Assembly (NCBI GenBank): GCA_030762935.1
Contig: CM060884.1
Location: forward strand, 76,427,696 to 76,491,695
Reading direction: 5' to 3'
DNA length: 64,000 nt
Origin: Hymenopus coronatus
Lineage: Eukaryota; Arthropoda; Insecta; Mantodea; Hymenopodidae
The first letter of the stretch is position 1, and each line of letters opens with the position of its first letter. Positions 23,421-35,723 of the stretch are shown one piece after another. A program made the translations under genes and the position numbers. The notes under the pieces were generated by a model that worked only from the letters and a program-made list of their open reading frames with translations, did no database searches and was not told the origin of the DNA.

Positions 23421-26400
23421 GTAAGTATATTGTAATACTTGTACCCCGCTTTGACCTCTATGCAGATATTCCTTGGTGCTTTAAAATAATAGCAAAATTC
23501 AACAGGGTTATTTCCAGTGGAGAACTGGCGAGAGTGACCTTCGCTTTACTCGTCTTGCTTATCAGCGGGGATGGTAAGCAGGTCACACTCATTGCGCGGG
23601 GTAAAACAAAGCTCACTGTCCCAGTTCTCCATTGGCGAGTTTTATCTTGAATTGTACAACTCTTATAACGAGAAAGGGATAGCAATATATGTATATCAAA
23701 TGTTTGGTCCCATAATCTAGGTATTAGAGAAATAAAAACCGACACTTTGTAATAACGAGATTTATTTACAATTATTTTATAGATTGTTTCAACTATTATT
23801 ATTATAAGTAATATAATGATATATGATATAATGATAATATAATAAACTTTTATAGATACATTTACGAGCAACTTGTAGCAGCTCAAGTTGTATTTAACAA
23901 GACTATTTCGTGAATAAAATAACAGTGATCAGTCTATATGGACACGAAGAAAAATACCCCAATTGGCTTGACGTATATTTGCACCAAAATCTTTGCAGCT
24001 TGATGCCCATATCATAAATTTCAGATCTCTTTGTATTGCTTAGTTTGGCGTAAAATAAGCGATAGACACTTTGGAACTTCCACCATTATGTACGGAATAT
24101 CACTGATACTGTTATTATGAGACGAACATTAGTTGAGAGAGAAAATAAATGCACGTGAGTGCGATAAATTTAGAAGAACAACTGCTGGTGGCTGTGATAA
24201 AAACAAGGAATAAGTGCAGCGATGAGTTGCTATTGGTCAAGTTACTGGACTGACCACTTCCTAACATGACGTGTTATGAACAAATAGCCATCACCATTAC
24301 TATCATTATTGTTTTGTTTGTAGGCTTGTGAAGGTCAGTTCCAATGTGCTAATTCGCAATGCATCATTTGTTTGTAGGCTTGTGAAGGTCAGTTCCAATG
24401 TGCTAATTCGCAATGCATCATTTCATCCAAGAAGTGCGACGGTGTTGATGACTGTGGTGATTCCAGCGATGAAAATGATTGTGGTAAGCAAAACCACACA
24501 TTTGTTTGTATTCCTGGACATTTGAGGTCTTAATGAAAATCTAGTTTTTCTCAAACACTGGATAAGAACGTAAGAAACTGAAATCCCAATTTAAATTAAG
24601 TTCAGTTAAAATTTCACTTCAGCTCAAGTCAATTCTGAATTGAAAAAACTGTTTTGTCTCATGTCTCATATAAAATCTTATACAATTTAAAACTTTTGTA
24701 TGTTGCACATATATGTATAAAATAAGAGTAAAAGATTCAGGATCATAGAGTAAGTAGTCCAGGGGAAAGCGATACCTCAACTTTAAGAAAACTTACCATT
24801 GTAAGTATAGGGATTTCTGGGACCCCTTTAACCTCCTCAAAAAGTCTATACCAATTAGTTCCAAATTCTTAAATATTTTTAATTACAGCAAACATTTTAG
24901 GAAAACTCTAATTGCATTATTTGCAAAGCATTTCTCATTAAAAATATCGAAGACTTTTATATAGTTGGTAAATGCTATACAAATGGTCAAATTTAAACTC
25001 CCTTCTGTTTTGAAGCACTTTTAACGTAAACAACTATATTCGGAGCAAGATCAACACCATCATCATTAACACAAAAATCTGATGTATTCCATTCACATGA
25101 CTTTCTCTGCATCTCTGCTACAAAGTATTCTATTTACTTCATCTAAACGAGAAAAAATTGGCAGAAATAGTATTATTATATGCTTCCTTTTTAGTAGAAG
25201 CGAAATAAGGGAGTACCATACGTTAAAGTGATATTCAAAAGTTGTTGCTATGTGACTGAAGTTCCTTTGATTGTATGGACACGAGTTGATACTTTTCTCA
25301 TAGAGAAGTTTTATGTTTTTCAAAGCTGAAACCAAAAGCAAGGAATGCCTCAAAATGGATAAACTCCAGAAAAAAAAAATGCCTATAACTTAAATTGTGT
25401 GTTTTAACCAGCCGTACATTTTTTGTGTGGTAAGTTTTTGTCCATCTTTTACGGTTTAGAAGTTATGCAAAATTCCGTAAAAGTCATCCAGAATAAAGTA
25501 GTCTTCAGAGACTATTCCCAGAAAATTCAAGATATGCATTTTATTTTTCAGGTAAATATCTTTAGTATACGATATTTTAATCCAAATCGTTAGAGCCATT
25601 TTTAAGAATTTTAAAATTTTCGAAAAAAGTTCCATGTAAAGGCTAGTTTGGTGTGGGGGGATTTCTCTTATAATCTTCGTGTCGCATCCCTGGAAGATAC
25701 TAAACTTAAATATCAAGTTTGGTAATTTACTGATTTTCGTTTTTGAGTTATCGTGTTTACAGACACACGGACACATGGACATACACACGGACCTTTTTCT
25801 GAAAATGCTTTTTTTTTGGATACAGGGCACTCTAAAACATATATTTCCGGTGAAAACTCTGTATCGAATTTTTGGGTGGAGTGCAACACCTTCTCTATAC
25901 ACTATGTACATTGCACGTGTCGAGAAAGTAAAACTTCTATAAACCGTGTATGTTTTCTTTGTACAGAAACACTCGCATTAAAAGAGACAGAGTTTAGAAA
26001 GCTACGAGGGAATATATAAGTATAAAAGAGAAACGAAAATCACACTTTTAGGTAAGGAATTGGTTTGTTATTCCAGGTCCTGAGCTATACATAGGAGCAC
26101 GTGTAGTTCGAGGCAGAGACTGGCAATGGGGAAATCAGGATGGAAATGGACCAGGAACTGTTACTCTGGTCAGAGCTGACAGTAAGTAAATCTCTTGTTT
26201 AATATTATATCACATTATGATGGGGCAGAAACCTTCCTTTTTCTATTGAACTTCAATACGTACTGGGTTTTGGGCTCCGAAGCGCACACAGAAGCAGTCA
26301 GCGGTAGGTGTTTGTAGCGTAAACATGCACACCTTGAGCTATTTATTTATTTACTTATTTATCCTGGTTGGAGTTAAGGCCATATGGTCTTCTCTTCCAC

Positions 26401-29400
26401 TGGACCAGACAATACAGTAAATTCAACACAGCAACGATACAATGAATAAAAAGATAAAGAACAGAAATACAATTCTATACAACTTAATAAAAACTTATAT
26501 AAAAAGCTGCAACAAATATAAGAAATGAAAAGCAAAAAAATGTAAACAAAATTATTTTAAGTGAAATATTCATGTAGGTTGAAACATATTAGTCATTTAG
26601 AATTGAAATGCATATTACTTGCCAGCACATAAAATATTAGTAACAATAAATGGAAATAGCGATGTATAATACAGCAGCAGATTACAAATATATGTTCTAA
26701 TTTTCTGCTTGAACAGTATAACGTTCCGGCGATCCCTTACGTCTTCAGGGAGGGAATTCTAGAGACGAGCTAAATCTATTGTAAATGATGATGAATAGAG
26801 AAGAGCAGGTATAGCAAGAGGGAAAGAGTGTAGTGAGCGAGTTTCTCGATTATGACAGTCAGAAAGATATTTGAGGCGAACAATGGAATGCGAGAATGAA
26901 GAGGTTGATAAAGAAATGATAAAGAATGCAATTTTTTGTATCCCTAAGCTGGAGCCATTTAAGTGTTTTGAGCGAATGTGTAACATGATCAAATCGACGA
27001 GATTGCAGGCAAAGGTACACAGGTATTCTGAGCCCCTTGAAGGTTTAGAATCAAAATTTCAGTTGGTATAATCTGTTCCAAAAGTAGCTCCTCATTACAT
27101 GTACTAACATAACATGTATCGTTCTAACTCATAAAGTAACACAGTAAAACAATTATATTATTAGTAAATAAATAGGCCATGTACTTTTATAAATAAAAGT
27201 ATAAGCTTGATACAAATAATTCAGGACAACCATGTGCTTTGAAAAGACAATGAACATATCAACGAAACTCACTCGGAACTCCTTACAGTGAATTACAAGA
27301 TACACGTTTACATTATCGAAACAAAAGGCGCTCCTCAAAACATGTTTCAATCATCTGCAAGTTTGTTCAGTGTCAAACGGCTACCCTTTGTATTTTCAAT
27401 GTTTCAACTTGCACTCTCTTTCAGTGTTCACTAGTTTATCTACTAGCAGGAACTGAACGAGGTCAGGCAGTGAGCAATGCTAGATAGTGTAACACGTCCC
27501 GCAACCTGTTGTAGAGACCAAGCCTACTCCATCACGTCATAGTTATACCGAACGTCAACCCGGCGATTTCGTGATCCTGAACCGATCTCTATTAATGTAC
27601 ATCAAAACCCACAAGGACTGTTTTTCTAAAGGAAAAAATAAACAAAGCATCTCGACAGCCTCTTTTTGGGTTGAATGAAACATCCTGTACCTACTTGGTG
27701 CGTGGTAGGGAAAGTTTATAATAAGGTAATAGATTAAATTATATTTTTTATGGACGCTCTTTAAATACTGCGGTTATAGGATCCCATTCTATATTGGGTG
27801 TGGAAGACGGCCTACGTGCCGTAAATCTATACCACGAGACCAACGGCTTTACTTCTCTTCCGAAAGAAACCATGCTAAGGGTCGCCCTCAACCGGATTTG
27901 AACCCGCGTCTTTGTGAACCAGAGGCTACATTAGGGAGAATGACTAAACCGAACTACAGAAAAATTTTCGAAATGAATTATTGCAAATAAATGCATTTAT
28001 GTATTTATTCGAATACAAGACGGTGTATTTTTTTTTTTTTTTTCAAAAAGTATTAATGTTCAGAACTGGGGGACGTCTTGCATTCGCGATATGTTTTCCG
28101 AATCCATACGGCGAAAGAATAAGTTTAAAACTTCGGCAATGGCGAAGCCTGGGGGAATTGGTATTGATTACCGCCAAGAAAACGACGTATGTGGGAGATT
28201 TTGAGCGTTTCATTTCGCGCCAAAAATTTTCCATTGTCATTGGAATAAAGATAACTCTCCGAGACTAAAATGACATTTTAAATTACAGGACATCTTTTAC
28301 CGTCGGTGGTTCACGTAATGTTGTGATGGAAGTCAACGGTCAAGCAGAAAGCTGCGCATTTCCCCTCACATATACCGCAACGTGACTTTACGCGCAAATT
28401 CAATTAGGTAAGACATTTTACCGTATACTCGTATATTAAGTAGGTATCTTGTCTAAACAGAAAATAGTATCCATAGATAATCATTGTTACATCTACGCAC
28501 GTCACGCTTTACCATCGCATTTCGCTCCCCCTTCTCCGTTTCTCCCGCTCGCAATATTCAAATTAGGCAAAAACATTTACGTTGTGTTATATTAAGTATG
28601 TTGTCTAAGTACAAAATCATATCATCGTCACCACAGTTACGCTACCACCACCGCCACCGTCACGTTATACCACCACATCCATACCATAAATTCCCATATT
28701 CCGGCAACCGCTCATAACGTGAATTTTGCATGAAAATTCAAACTAAGTACAAAAATAAATAAGAGACTTAATCAGCTCAAGCGCTCATTAGTTTTTATAT
28801 AAAATCTGACAAATCTTTAAATGTCAATTAAAGCGTCTTCTTTTATATACCTATGTCTTTTAAACTTATCTTATGTAGGTGATTTGCTAAATTCCAAACT
28901 AAACTATTGAAAAATGGGGTTGTCTTGCACTCGAATTTGTTGATAAATTGGAAAGAAGTTTAAGGGAAAGGAACGCAGAAACAGCGGAGGAACTAACAGA
29001 TACGGGACAATGGAAGTCTGGTAAGATTCAATGGTTGGTATGACCAGCAATGCCAACATAAGTTCAGAAGGGAGGGAGAGAGGACATTAGGATAATTTGT
29101 ATAAGAAAACGAAGGGAGTATAAGCAGCTTATATGGGAAAAGTAAACTACGTGGTAAGACAAAATTAGCACCTAATGGTTTAGCTCGCTGAGATATGGCA
29201 AGTAGTAAAGCATTTAAAAGGCAAATTCCTCTCAGAAAATGGGCAATCAATTTTAAGGGAATATCTGGGGAAGGAGAAGCGGAAGGGAATTTCATGATAA
29301 GGAAAGTGCAAATTTTGGAAAACCTTGAGATCCCAATAATGGACGAGGATATATCAGCACGAGAAATAACACAGGAGCTGAAGAGCCTGAAGCGAGACAA

Positions 29401-31859
29401 AGCTCCAGATTTGGACTGGTTGCCACCAGAAGGTTTTAAAACCGCAGCCAATGTTAATGAGTTTGGTAGGAATATGCTCCAGATATTGTCGCGAACAAGA
29501 TTCTGCAACGTGGGGGATAGATATTTGAGGGTGGTAAAAGGAAGGCAGATGGTAGAGCAATGATAACAACGGAACTAAAATTAAACTAATATATTAAGGA
29601 AGATTAAGTAAATTGTTGGTTGTGAATGTTTGGTTCACAAAGGTGGGGGTTGCAAAATATTCCATTAACCCTGGCCAATAATCATTCTGATTACTGCATT
29701 ACTAGCCCAAAGTCTTTCTTTAAGAAATATGTCATGGTGTGTCTAGGCGAGGTGGGAGATGAAGTGGTCGAGGTGTTTGCCGGCTGAGCCCGGAGTGACG
29801 CCTCAAGACGCACACAACAAATTAGAGGTTCCCCGACGGTCCAAGACAAGGTGGTCGGGTCTACAGTCCCTTAAATAGATTTAGTGGCATCCCGGAAGGG
29901 CATTCCAACATGGTGGCCGTTCACCTAATATGGAGAAACAACGCCCTGACAGCGGGTAGTCTTAGCCAATCAGCATCGAATATTTAAATGCTCTAAAATA
30001 TCCTGTGTGACGACAAAGTGCGAATGTGCACGTAGCCCAACGGAAGTTGGTGTCATCGAAAAGTCCACCAGGAGTGACATCGGAAGAGGCTAGACACTTC
30101 CATCCTGTTACTTATCAGCTTATAACAAAACTTGTATTTTCCTAAAAATATGTAAGCATCAAATCCCAATTAATTCATATTAATTAATAAAGCATTACTA
30201 AAATAATGTAAATTAAACTCTCGCCAGAGACACGTGTAACAATATGTAATAGATTGTTTCTTAAGGGGAATTACCCTGCCTGTTGGGGAAGGGAAGGGAG
30301 CTATATGTTGCTGTTGCTAATCATGAAGAGCATTCATTGCAGTGTTATATATCCGGATAAAGGACTAGGAATCTAAATTTGCCAAACTTTCAAAATTCCA
30401 AATACGTTTCAGAGCAGGACACAGCGTCATAGACGGCGGTTTTATATTAGGCACTTTAAAAAAAAATGTTAATTAAACAGAGAAAGCTTCATTGTGCATT
30501 TTAAGAAGGCATTTGAATGTATCAGTCGAAGTGCATTATGGTATAAAGTACGCAGAAAGGGCTTATAAAGTAAAATGATTAGAGCGTTGCAGACAATCTA
30601 TCAAAATGTCGAATTCTGTGAAAACTACGACAGAAACAGAGTGTCGGAGAGATGCCTAAAATACCGTATGTACCTTATCTCTGAAGCGTATTGAATTAAA
30701 TATTTCATTGATGTAGGTACTCGGGAGCTTCTGGATTTATATAAGTAAATATGTACTCAATCAAATGTTGATTCCAAAGTTGTAGACCTCTGAGGATGCC
30801 CGACGGAATGGCGGGCGAAACGTAATTGACTGCATCAGGGCAGGTAGAAGCACCCGGTGTGAGACTTGTTTTCAAACATATTACTGCACTAACTTTTAGT
30901 GCAAATTATTGTATTTTCAACTTAAAATAGACACATTCAAGGCCAAATGTTATTGGCCAAAACCAAATTTCGATTTCTATTAATTGTTCACCATAGTGAA
31001 AAGGTTAAAGCACCCACTTACACTCATCCATTTAAATCGTCACGTGACACGGTTTAAAGTGCCACTTGGTAATAGGAACTACAAGCATTGCATTATTTAA
31101 TTAGGCAAAAAACATTTTTTTATTTTTTGCACTTTTTGATCAAATTCACAGAATTAGATGCTTTGAGGGCAAAACAAGCCTTAATTAAGCAGAAATAGCT
31201 TCATTGTGTATTCGTGGAATTTAAGAAGGCATTTGACTCTATAAATCGAAATCCATTATAGCATAAACTACGCAGAAAGAGATTATCAAGTAAATTGAAT
31301 AGAGCGTTGCAGGCAATCTATCAAAATGTCGAGTTCTGTGTGAAGTACGACAGAAACAGAGTATCGAGGAACTGCCTAAAATACTATCCTCTGAAATGTA
31401 TTGAATTAAATATTTGGTTGACGTAGGTACTCAGAGCTTCTGCTATTATACAGGTGTTAATGAACTACACCGAAATAATTTGCAATTGTGCAGGTGACTG
31501 ATATAAGTAATTTAAGATCGGCGATTCATGGTTCCCGGATAAACATAACGTAACTACATAGCCTTAAATGTATGAGTATCAGGTGCTGGATAGTCGGTGT
31601 TAAAGCAAAGCAGGTTGAAAAAATGACTTAGAATGTCTTTAAAACTGCTGCCCGAATATAGAAATATCGATTTTTAGCAGCTCGTTACTAGCGTTCTCAA
31701 GATTTAATATCGCAAAGATCTGTAAAATCTTGAACATCACTTGACAGTGCGACACTGAGCATTCATTAACTATGCTCTTGACGTAGCCTACTTTGGAGAC
31801 GTTTTTTTTTTTTTTTCCAACAGCTCTGGTGGCTTAATGCGTAACGCGGGAAGCTGCTA

Positions 31860-31898
<39 letters not shown>

Positions 31899-34800
31899 TT
31901 CCAGATGAAGTGCCGCAATACGCGAACGAGACCCGAACTTGGAAACTATCTTTCACTTGAAAGCCAGAATCATAACCACTACGCTAGAGAGGTACGCTGT
32001 AATATGTCCCTTCGTTTTTCGTGTTATGCTCTCGAATGGTTGATAAATTAGCCAGCCAGTGCCGAACTGACACTTCAGAAACTTATAGCCGTTACATGGA
32101 AATTTTGATAAACGGACCATAAGTCTCTAATCTCAAATTACTTATTGAAGTAATCTACATATTCTGTGAAAATATTTCGGTATAGTTCATTAACACCTGC
32201 ATAAGTAAACATGTATTCAATAAAATGTTGATTCCGGGCTTCTAGGTATCTGTTGATGCCCGACGGAATAGCGGGCGAAACGTTATCTACTGGACCACGG
32301 CCTAGAAGCCTGGAATAAACATTTTATTGAATGGACGCCGGCCTAAGAACTCGTAAATATGCATTGTTACTTAATTATAATAATGTGTTTGTTTTAACAG
32401 AATGGATTGAAGTGACGTGGGATGCTGGAGAAACAAACGTGTATCGCCTGGGAGTCGACAATAAATATGATCTCCAACCAATAGGTAAGTTTAGTAAGAC
32501 TTGTGCAGCCATGAGTTGCTTTTCTCAGAGGTACACCACCTAACTTTACTAACAATGGTTAATAGAGAGTAATAATGGATCTGTTTGGAACAACTTACCG
32601 AATGCTTTAAGGGAACACAAAACTGAGCTTTGTTAAGACAAGCCTATTTCTGATCTCTACTGCAGAAAACGTTCTACTTTAAAGAGTATGTGAGCTCAAT
32701 TAAAGGAGTACAGCCCGTGGACACTAGGTGGCTACCACTCACGTTACATTGCATTGCTTGCATTTGGTTCCTGTTTTGAGATTAGACACAAAGTCCAACT
32801 TGGTGCGTTAAAAGGGATATTTCAGTTAAAATCTGTGAGTGGAGCACTGGCGAGAGTGACTTCGCTTTACACATTTTGCTATAGCGGAGGTCGCTCTAGT
32901 CAGTTCTCCTCCACGACGAGTCCCCATGGCATAAGTTTGGTGCTTCGTGGCGCAAGGGATCGTGGGTTCGAGTTCCACCGTGGGCATGGAGGTTTTTGCG
33001 CTGGTAATTGGTGTCTGTGTATGTGTACGTGAAAAAAAAAAAAACGGTAAAATAAGTAGCGAAAGAAAAGATGCCAGGAACAATTACTTTAATAGCACCG
33101 ATGGGTTTTGCAAATCTTTTAACGCACCAAGAGATATCTCCAAACACCAAATAGGGGCAACACATTCTCCTGGTAATATGAACACGAATCTACGAAGTCC
33201 GTTTTTAAACCTCCGATAGGATATAAATAAATGACAAGTTCATAGAAAACAATTATTTTATTACTAACAGTTTTGAACACTCATAGTTACTTTTCAACAT
33301 AATCACCGAAAAGTTTGAGACATTTATCGTACCTGAGCACAAGCTTTGCAATACCCGCTTCAAAAACTGTTGCCGCCAATGATTTAAAATGAGCACTGGC
33401 GTTGTTTTGAAGATCTTCGTTGGTTTGAAATTTCAGAAAAAAAGTGAAAGTCGCTGGGTGCCAGGTCAGGACTGTACGGCGCATGATCGAAAATATCCCA
33501 TTGAAATTGTTCAAGGAGCCGATGGGTTGTGCCAGCAGAGTATGGACGAGCGTTGTCATGGATCAACACATTTCCTGAAGTCAGCATTCCTCTTCGTTTG
33601 TTTTGAATAGCTCTCCGCAAACGTCGTAAAGTACGAAGTTCTTAAAAACAACGTCAATGCTCATTTGAAAAGATTGGCGGGTATTGCAAAGCTTGTGCAC
33701 AGGTACGATAAATATCTCAATATTTTCGGTGATTATGTTGAAAAGTAACCACAGGTGTACAAAACTTAATAAAACAATTGTTTTCTATGAACTTGTCTTT
33801 TATTTAAGCCTATCGGAGGTTGAAAGAAAAAGACCCTCGTAATACTTCGTTATGATTACGAATATAAAACCATTAATATTATTATTTCAGTACACTATGG
33901 GTCACGAGTGGTAAGAGGAAAAGCCTGGAAGTGGGGAGACCAAGACGGAAATCCTCCAGGACAAGGAGTAGTCACTGAAGTTGCTTCAGGTAAGTTAAGG
34001 TCTTTCTGCAATATTAAAACCTGGTCCTCTATTATACAGAGAAAAAAATCTAATGTGTTCCATTCACATGACTTACCCTATCGTTCTTACAAGATATTAT
34101 TCCTGTGTATACAGCATGCTCATCGAAATTACCAGAAATTGTCTTATCTCTTGCTTCCTTGTAAGTACATTCGTTACAAAACTTGGCCGCCGGCAGCACG
34201 GTCCGTGTGACCTTCACTACATTCCCTGCGCGCGAGTTCTACCTCCGTTCTGTCGTCACATGCGTCAGTCTTACTTCTGTTCACACGTGAATAGCATTAG
34301 GAATTGGATTTAATTGTTTTTCACACAAGCCGTGTATAGGACAGGAGTTGGATAGGTACAGCTGGGATTTGAACCACGGATCTCCCGATCAAAACTGAAA
34401 CCAAAAACAAGGAATATCTCAAAAACGATCCTGGCCGGTTAATGTGGTCCTCGTGACCTGGAGCCGCTACTTCCCCATCAAGTAGCTCCTCAATTGGTCC
34501 CCCCCCCCCAGGGACCTCACGAGGCTGAGTGCACCCCTATTTTTGTTAGTGGTGGGGTAAAAGGCAAGCAACTCGAACCATTGCGGCACTACCCATGCCT
34601 CTCTTGTGCAGTACCGCATAAAGCACCTGCGTATTTCTGGTGGAATATGAATGCTGCCTGCAGTTGGCAGTAACAGCGAGTGATGAATGAATTGCCAGGA
34701 GACAAACAGACCTTGCTGTTCCTCAGTGACCTGACTGTCTCTTGAGGTGTCATGGAAGTCGGAAGTCTTACTGCTTGTTGAACCCAGGATTCAGCGTCGC

Positions 34801-35681
34801 TTGAAGGAGGAAACTAAGTGGTGTGATTGGCCCCTGAATAGGGATCGCTCGGCGGAATAGAACTACTGCTGTTGGAGGCCCTGACAGCTCAGCGGTGGTG
34901 GTGGCAGCCTCCAGGTCCTGCAGCTTCTGGGTGAAGCAGCTAAGTGAGTGCCGATATTCAGAAGGGTGCAGGTGCTGTGGCGTCGATGATATTCGGCGGT
35001 GGTGTAGTCCAGGCTGGTGGTATTGATGTCCTGCTCCTTGCATCCCGAACCACGTGGCCTTTGTTTATTTTTACTTAATTCACCTCTCTCTTACTGATCC
35101 AATTCACCTCTTCCCAGCGGGGTAAAAATCCCCACGATTCTCTAGAATCTTTCATTAACTTCTATGCTGGCACAACAGCACGTCTTTTCCTTATAAATAA
35201 TATTCACCCGCGTCATTCAAACTACAGATCCTGATGTACTTCGAAATTCACTGCAACTGCAAACTGAACTGCTTTGCTCGTCCTTCTATAATTCCCATAC
35301 TTTCTTACCATGCTATCTTCCCATTGGCCCAATTTTCGCGCCCTTACCTCGTCCAATGTCTATTGGTCACATGGCATCCAAAATTGCCCACGTGACGAAA
35401 ACAGTTGTAAAATCCTCTGATTACGTATATTTCTGGGATAACTTAAAAACTATATTTTGTTCAACAAAAGATTTGCAGCCTCGAACTACATGAGGAAATT
35501 AAACACACACACGGACACACGCACACGAACGCACACACAGACACAGACACACACGCGCACAGACGCACACAGACACACACGGGCACAAACGCACACAGAC
35601 ACACACGCACACACAGACGTACACAGACACACACACAGACATACGCACGCACGCACACACATACACACACTCACACACATA

Positions 35682-35723
<42 letters not shown>

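Noticed and set aside
23458..23886. Reverse frame of 142 codons with an Ile-rich segment
   Set aside because: It combines a short repeat with AT-rich low complexity. No domain.
24324..24377. Upstream copy of the LDLa acceptor as the real exon start
   Set aside because: It runs into TAG after 17 codons; the downstream copy gives the complete cysteine pattern.
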